Source of the DNA: Gemmatimonadota bacterium
GTDB lineage: Bacteria > Gemmatimonadota > Gemmatimonadetes > Gemmatimonadales > GWC2-71-9
DNA length: 31,458 bases
NCBI GenBank assembly: GCA_003220855.1
Contig: QHTP01000006.1
Coordinates: forward strand, 1 to 31,458
Reading direction: 5' to 3'
Both the position numbers and the translations under genes were made by a program. Numbering within the stretch: the first letter of the stretch is position 1; each line of letters opens with the position of its first letter. A model generated the notes under the pieces. The model searched no databases and was not told the DNA's origin. It saw nothing but the letters and a program-made list of their open reading frames with translations. Of this stretch, positions 28,719-31,458 are shown piece after piece.

Positions 28719-30187
28719 CCGTGCCGGCTCCCCTCGTGGAGTGCGTCCCCAACTTTTCGGAAGGCCGCAATACCGGGACCATCGAGGCCCTCCGCACGGC
28801 GCTCACCAGCGTCCCCGGCGTCCGGCTGCTCGACGTGCAGGCGGACACGTCCCACAATCGCTCCGTGTTCACGTTCGTCGCCCCTCCAGACGCGAGCGTC
28901 GAGGCCGCGCTGCGGGCCATGCGGGTCGCCACGGAACGGATCGACCTCACCAAGCATACGGGCGAGCACCCCCGCATGGGGGCGACCGACGTGGTACCCT
29001 TTGTCCCCGTGCGCGACGTGACGATGGAGCAGTGCGTCTCGCTCGCCCGGCGGCTGGGCGAGCGGGCGGCGGCCGAGCTCGAGATCCCGATCTATCTCTA
29101 TGCCAAGGCGGCCCTGCGGCCCGAGCGGGAGCGCCTGCCGGACATCCGGAAGGGCGAGTTCGAAGGCCTCCGCGAGCGCATCGGCACCGATCCGGCCGCC
29201 GATCCGGACTTCGGCCCGCGCCGCATCCATCCCACCGCGGGCGCGACGGCCGTGGGGGCGCGACCCTTCCTGGTGGCGTTCAACATCTACCTCGACACGG
29301 CCGACGTGGGCGTCGCCAAAGAGATCGCGAAGCGGATCCGGACGTCGAGCGGCGGCCTGCCCGCGGTTCAAGCCTCCGGTTTCGAGGTCGGGGGACGGGC
29401 TCAGGTCTCGATGAACCTGCTCGACATCGACACGACGCCACCGGCCGCGGCGTACGGCGCCGTCGAGGCCGAGGCGCACGCCCGCGACTTCGCCGTCGTG
29501 CAGAGCGAGGTGGTGGGCCTCGTGCCCGAGCGGGCGATCCTGGGCGCGGGCGCCGCCGCGCTGCGGCTCGCCGACGCCGCCGACCACCTGCTCGAGGCGA
29601 AGATCCGGGCCGCCGAGGGACCGACCCTCGACGGCTGGCTCGAGGCCGTGGCCGGTGGGGCTCCCGTCCCCGGGGGCGGAAGCGCGGCGGCGCTCGCCGG
29701 CGCGCTGGCGGGCGCGCTGGTGGCGATGGTGGCCCGACTCACCGTGGGCCGGAAGACCTACGCGGCCGTCGAGCGGCACGCCGCGGAGATCCTCATCGAA
29801 GCGGACACGCTGCGGAGCGAGTTGCGTCGCCTGGTCGACGACGACGCCGCCGCCTACGCGAAGGTCAGTGCGGCCTACGGCATTCCCAAGGACGACCCGA
29901 GCCGCGGCCGGGCAATCGACGCGGGGCTCGTCGGCGCGGCGCAACCGCCGGTCGAGGTCGCCCGGCGGGCCGTGCGCCTGGTCATGCTCGCGCGCGAGAT
30001 CGCGGAGATCGGCAACAAGAATGCCCGCTCGGACGCCCGGGTCGCCGAGGCGCTGGCCCGGGCCGCCGTCGCCGGGGCGATCGAGAACGTCCGCGTGAAC
30101 GTCGCCGGCCTGTCGGAGCCCGCGCACGGTAGCGCGATGTTGGAGGCGATCGCTCGCCTCGAGAGGGAAATCAGTCCGCGGTCGTGA
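28715..30187 (+). CDS. Formimidoyltransferase-cyclodeaminase (bifunctional)
   Basis: The protein moves the formimino group of N-formiminoglutamate to tetrahydrofolate and then releases ammonia to give 5,10-methenyl-THF, linking histidine breakdown to one-carbon metabolism. The 490-residue product has the formimidoyltransferase N-domain (VECVPNFSEGRN, KHTGEHPRMGATDVVPFVPV with catalytic His81), its C-domain (GGRAQVSMNLLD), and a cyclodeaminase domain from about residue 320 (PVPGGGSAAALAGALAGALVAMV). It is a little shorter than the 541-residue animal enzyme because the linker is short. The ATG overlaps the preceding stop. The 3' end overlaps the convergent map gene by 17 bp. No hut gene is in view, so the histidine-pathway link rests on the family. 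Confidence 0.94.
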   Translation: MTVPAPLVECVPNFSEGRNTGTIEALRTALTSVPGVRLLDVQADTSHNRSVFTFVAPPDASVEAALRAMRVATERIDLTKHTGEHPRMGATDVVPFVPVRDVTMEQCVSLARRLGERAAAELEIPIYLYAKAALRPERERLPDIRKGEFEGLRERIGTDPAADPDFGPRRIHPTAGATAVGARPFLVAFNIYLDTADVGVAKEIAKRIRTSSGGLPAVQASGFEVGGRAQVSMNLLDIDTTPPAAAYGAVEAEAHARDFAVVQSEVVGLVPERAILGAGAAALRLADAADHLLEAKIRAAEGPTLDGWLEAVAGGAPVPGGGSAAALAGALAGALVAMVARLTVGRKTYAAVERHAAEILIEADTLRSELRRLVDDDAAAYAKVSAAYGIPKDDPSRGRAIDAGLVGAAQPPVEVARRAVRLVMLAREIAEIGNKNARSDARVAEALARAAVAGAIENVRVNVAGLSEPAHGSAMLEAIARLEREISPRS

Positions 30188-30932
30188 GCACCCGCGGCGG
30201 CCCGCCATTCTCGACAATGGCCACCGTGTGCTCGAAGTGGGCGGAGAGCGAGCCGTCCTCGGTGACCACCGTCCACTTGTCGTCGAGCGTGCGGATGTCG
30301 GCCCCGCCCACGTTCACCATCGGCTCGATCGCGATGGTCATCCCCGGCACGAGGCGCGGTCCGCGTCGCGGCTTGCCGTAGTTCGGCACCTGCGGATCCT
30401 CGTGGAACGACGATCCGATCCCGTGTCCCACGAGCTCGCGCACGACGGAGTACCCCGCCCCCTCGGCCACCTGCTGGACGGCGTGCCCGATATCGCCGAC
30501 ATGGTTGCCGGCCCGCGCCTGGGCGACGCCGGCCGCGAGGGCGGTTCGCGTGGTGGCGAGCAGCCGCTCCGCGTCCGCGCTCACGGCGCCGACGGGAAAC
30601 GTCGCCGCCGAGTCCGCGTGCAGCCCGTCGACCCACACCCCAACGTCGACGCTCAAGAGATCGCCGGCTTTGAGGACTCGCTTGGACGACGGGATGCCGT
30701 GGACCACCTCCTGGTTGATCGAGGTGCAGAGCGTGGCGGGGAAGTCGTACAACCCCTTGAATGAAGGGCGCGCCCCGGGGTGCGAGCGGATGAATTGCTC
30801 GGCCAGCCGGTCGAGCTCCTCCGTGGAGATGCCGGGGCGGACGTGGCGCGCCACGAGTGCGAGCGTCGCGGCGACGATGCGGCCGGCGGACGCCATCGTC
30901 TCGATCTCGCGGGGCGACTTGATCGTGATCAT
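30171..30932 (-). CDS. map: Methionine aminopeptidase, type I
   Basis: MetAP removes the initiator methionine from new proteins. The 253-residue product is of type I length without N-terminal extension. Metal ligands are in place: the two Asp in SVDVGVWVDGLHADSAATF, His in ELVGHGIGSSFHEDPQVPNYG, Glu in TIAIEPMV and Glu in AHFEHTVAIVENG. The ATG (30930-30932) overlaps the adk stop (ATGA). The adk-map order is the standard tail of the secY-containing ribosomal protein operon in many bacteria, so that operon probably continues beyond the right edge. infA, often next, is not here; instead the gene runs 17 bp into the convergent cyclodeaminase gene. Confidence 0.97.
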   Translation of the reverse strand: MITIKSPREIETMASAGRIVAATLALVARHVRPGISTEELDRLAEQFIRSHPGARPSFKGLYDFPATLCTSINQEVVHGIPSSKRVLKAGDLLSVDVGVWVDGLHADSAATFPVGAVSADAERLLATTRTALAAGVAQARAGNHVGDIGHAVQQVAEGAGYSVVRELVGHGIGSSFHEDPQVPNYGKPRRGPRLVPGMTIAIEPMVNVGGADIRTLDDKWTVVTEDGSLSAHFEHTVAIVENGGPPRVLTTAD

Positions 30933-31458
30933 CGCCCGATGATCCGCTTGATCTCCGCCGCGATCTCGTCCACCCCGCCCACGCCCGGCACGCGCTTGAC
31001 GATACCGCGCTCGGCGTAATGGGCGATGAGGGGCGCCGTGTCGCGCTGGTACACCTGCAGCCGCGTCCGGATGGCCTCGGGCGTATCGTCCGAGCGCCCT
31101 TCGTGGGCCGCCCGACCCGTCATCCGGCGCACCAGCTCTTCTTCAGGCACGTCGAGCAGGAGGATATGATTGAGCCGCTGGCCCCGCTCGCCGAGCGTGC
31201 GATCCACGAGCTCGGCCTGGACGGCGGTGCGGGGAAACCCATCGAGCACGGCCCCCTGCTGCGCCTCCGGCTTGGCGAGCTCCTCCTTGATCATGCTCAG
31301 GATCACGCTGTCGGGCACGAGCGCGCCTGCGTCCATGTACTTCTTCGCTTCGCGGCCGAGCGCCGTCTCGGCCTTCACGGCCGCGCGGAGAATGTCGCCG
31401 GTGGTGATCTTCGGCAGACCCAGCCGTTCAGCGAGGAGTTTTCCCTGGGTCCCCTTGC
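30929..31458 (-). CDS. adk: Adenylate kinase, lacking its first residues (runs off the right edge)
   Basis: Adk equilibrates ATP, AMP and ADP. Translation from the right edge gives about 176 residues, starting within the P-loop as KGTQGKLLAERLGLPKI. TTGDILRAAV (AMP site), VLDGFPRT, LLLDVPEEELVRRMTGR and TPEAIRTRLQVY follow. The LID is the short form: RAAHEGRSDDTPE replaces the longer zinc or hydrogen-bond LID of many bacteria. An internal Met at 31378 is not the start, because the conserved N-terminal sequence continues upstream to the window end. The stop overlaps the map start, as expected for a secY-adk-map unit. Confidence 0.96.
   Translation of the reverse strand, partial: KGTQGKLLAERLGLPKITTGDILRAAVKAETALGREAKKYMDAGALVPDSVILSMIKEELAKPEAQQGAVLDGFPRTAVQAELVDRTLGERGQRLNHILLLDVPEEELVRRMTGRAAHEGRSDDTPEAIRTRLQVYQRDTAPLIAHYAERGIVKRVPGVGGVDEIAAEIKRIIGR

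Noticed and set aside
28436..30217. Long minus-strand open frame (593 codons) opposite the formimidoyltransferase-cyclodeaminase gene
   Set aside because: It is rich in Arg, Gly, Asp and His with no family motif, and mirrors a well-conserved plus-strand gene; it is a GC-driven shadow frame.
1..31458. tRNA genes, rRNA, CRISPR arrays, insertion sequences, phage genes or a replication origin
   Set aside because: No cloverleaf with a conserved T-arm, no spaced repeat array, no transposase or integrase and no DnaA-box cluster was recognised by eye in any intergenic gap; all gaps are shorter than 300 bp.

Overview
The window is a GC-rich, gene-dense bacterial chromosome segment. It contains no rRNA, tRNA, CRISPR array, insertion sequence or phage gene that I can see. 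The gene set is housekeeping (priA, glyS, purA, trpS, map, adk) mixed with scavenging, redox and membrane genes. GC content, frequent GTG and TTG starts, a YpdA-type bacillithiol enzyme, an alpha2 glycyl-tRNA synthetase and a short-LID adenylate kinase fit Gemmatimonadota or a neighbouring phylum. That placement is an inference, not a proof. Almost every gene lies on the minus strand in strings where start and stop codons overlap (ATGA, GTGA, TGATG). Only ggt, hsp20, an inositol-monophosphatase-like gene and the formimidoyltransferase-cyclodeaminase lie on the plus strand.

Layout. 1-3118: a cell-wall recycling pair (murQ then anmK, minus), divergent from a gamma-glutamyltransferase lipoprotein gene, with a perfect 12-bp-arm inverted repeat between them. 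3128-4055: a glycine-zipper lipoprotein with its upstream region. 4056-11946: a probable ten-gene minus-strand operon. In transcription order it encodes a 92-residue unknown, a ubiquitin-like beta-grasp protein, a two-TM protein, a histone-deacetylase-like amidohydrolase, a dipeptide epimerase, PriA, a TIGR00300-type ornithine cyclodeaminase, a 131-residue unknown, a pyruvoyl-dependent arginine decarboxylase and a CcdA-like protein. 12129-12596: hsp20, closed by a 28-bp perfect palindrome. 12644-15296: a degenerate receiver-domain protein, a broken glyS and a glycerate kinase.

15471-17763: a YpdA-like flavoprotein behind purA, whose leader carries a textbook intrinsic terminator and so looks attenuated. 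17888-22013: a radical SAM protein, an LPG-synthase-type membrane protein and an aldolase/short-chain-dehydrogenase fusion. 22239-27890: a six-gene string, trpS, mgtC-like, 2-hydroxyacid dehydrogenase, pilT, dapA-like and an M28 peptidase with an internal hydrophobic insertion. 27930-30187: plus-strand inositol-monophosphatase-like and formimidoyltransferase-cyclodeaminase genes. 30171-31458: map and the start-truncated adk, running in from the right edge.

Two themes connect the genes. One is peptide and cell-wall scavenging: AnmK, MurQ, the dipeptide epimerase, GGT and the M28 peptidase. The other is arginine, ornithine and possibly polyamine metabolism: the arginine decarboxylase, the cyclodeaminase and perhaps the deacetylase-like amidohydrolase, all in one operon. 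The least explained parts are the ubiquitin-like operon head, the radical SAM/membrane-protein pair, the unknown protein between the two arginine-pathway enzymes, the internal deletion in glyS and the purA leader.
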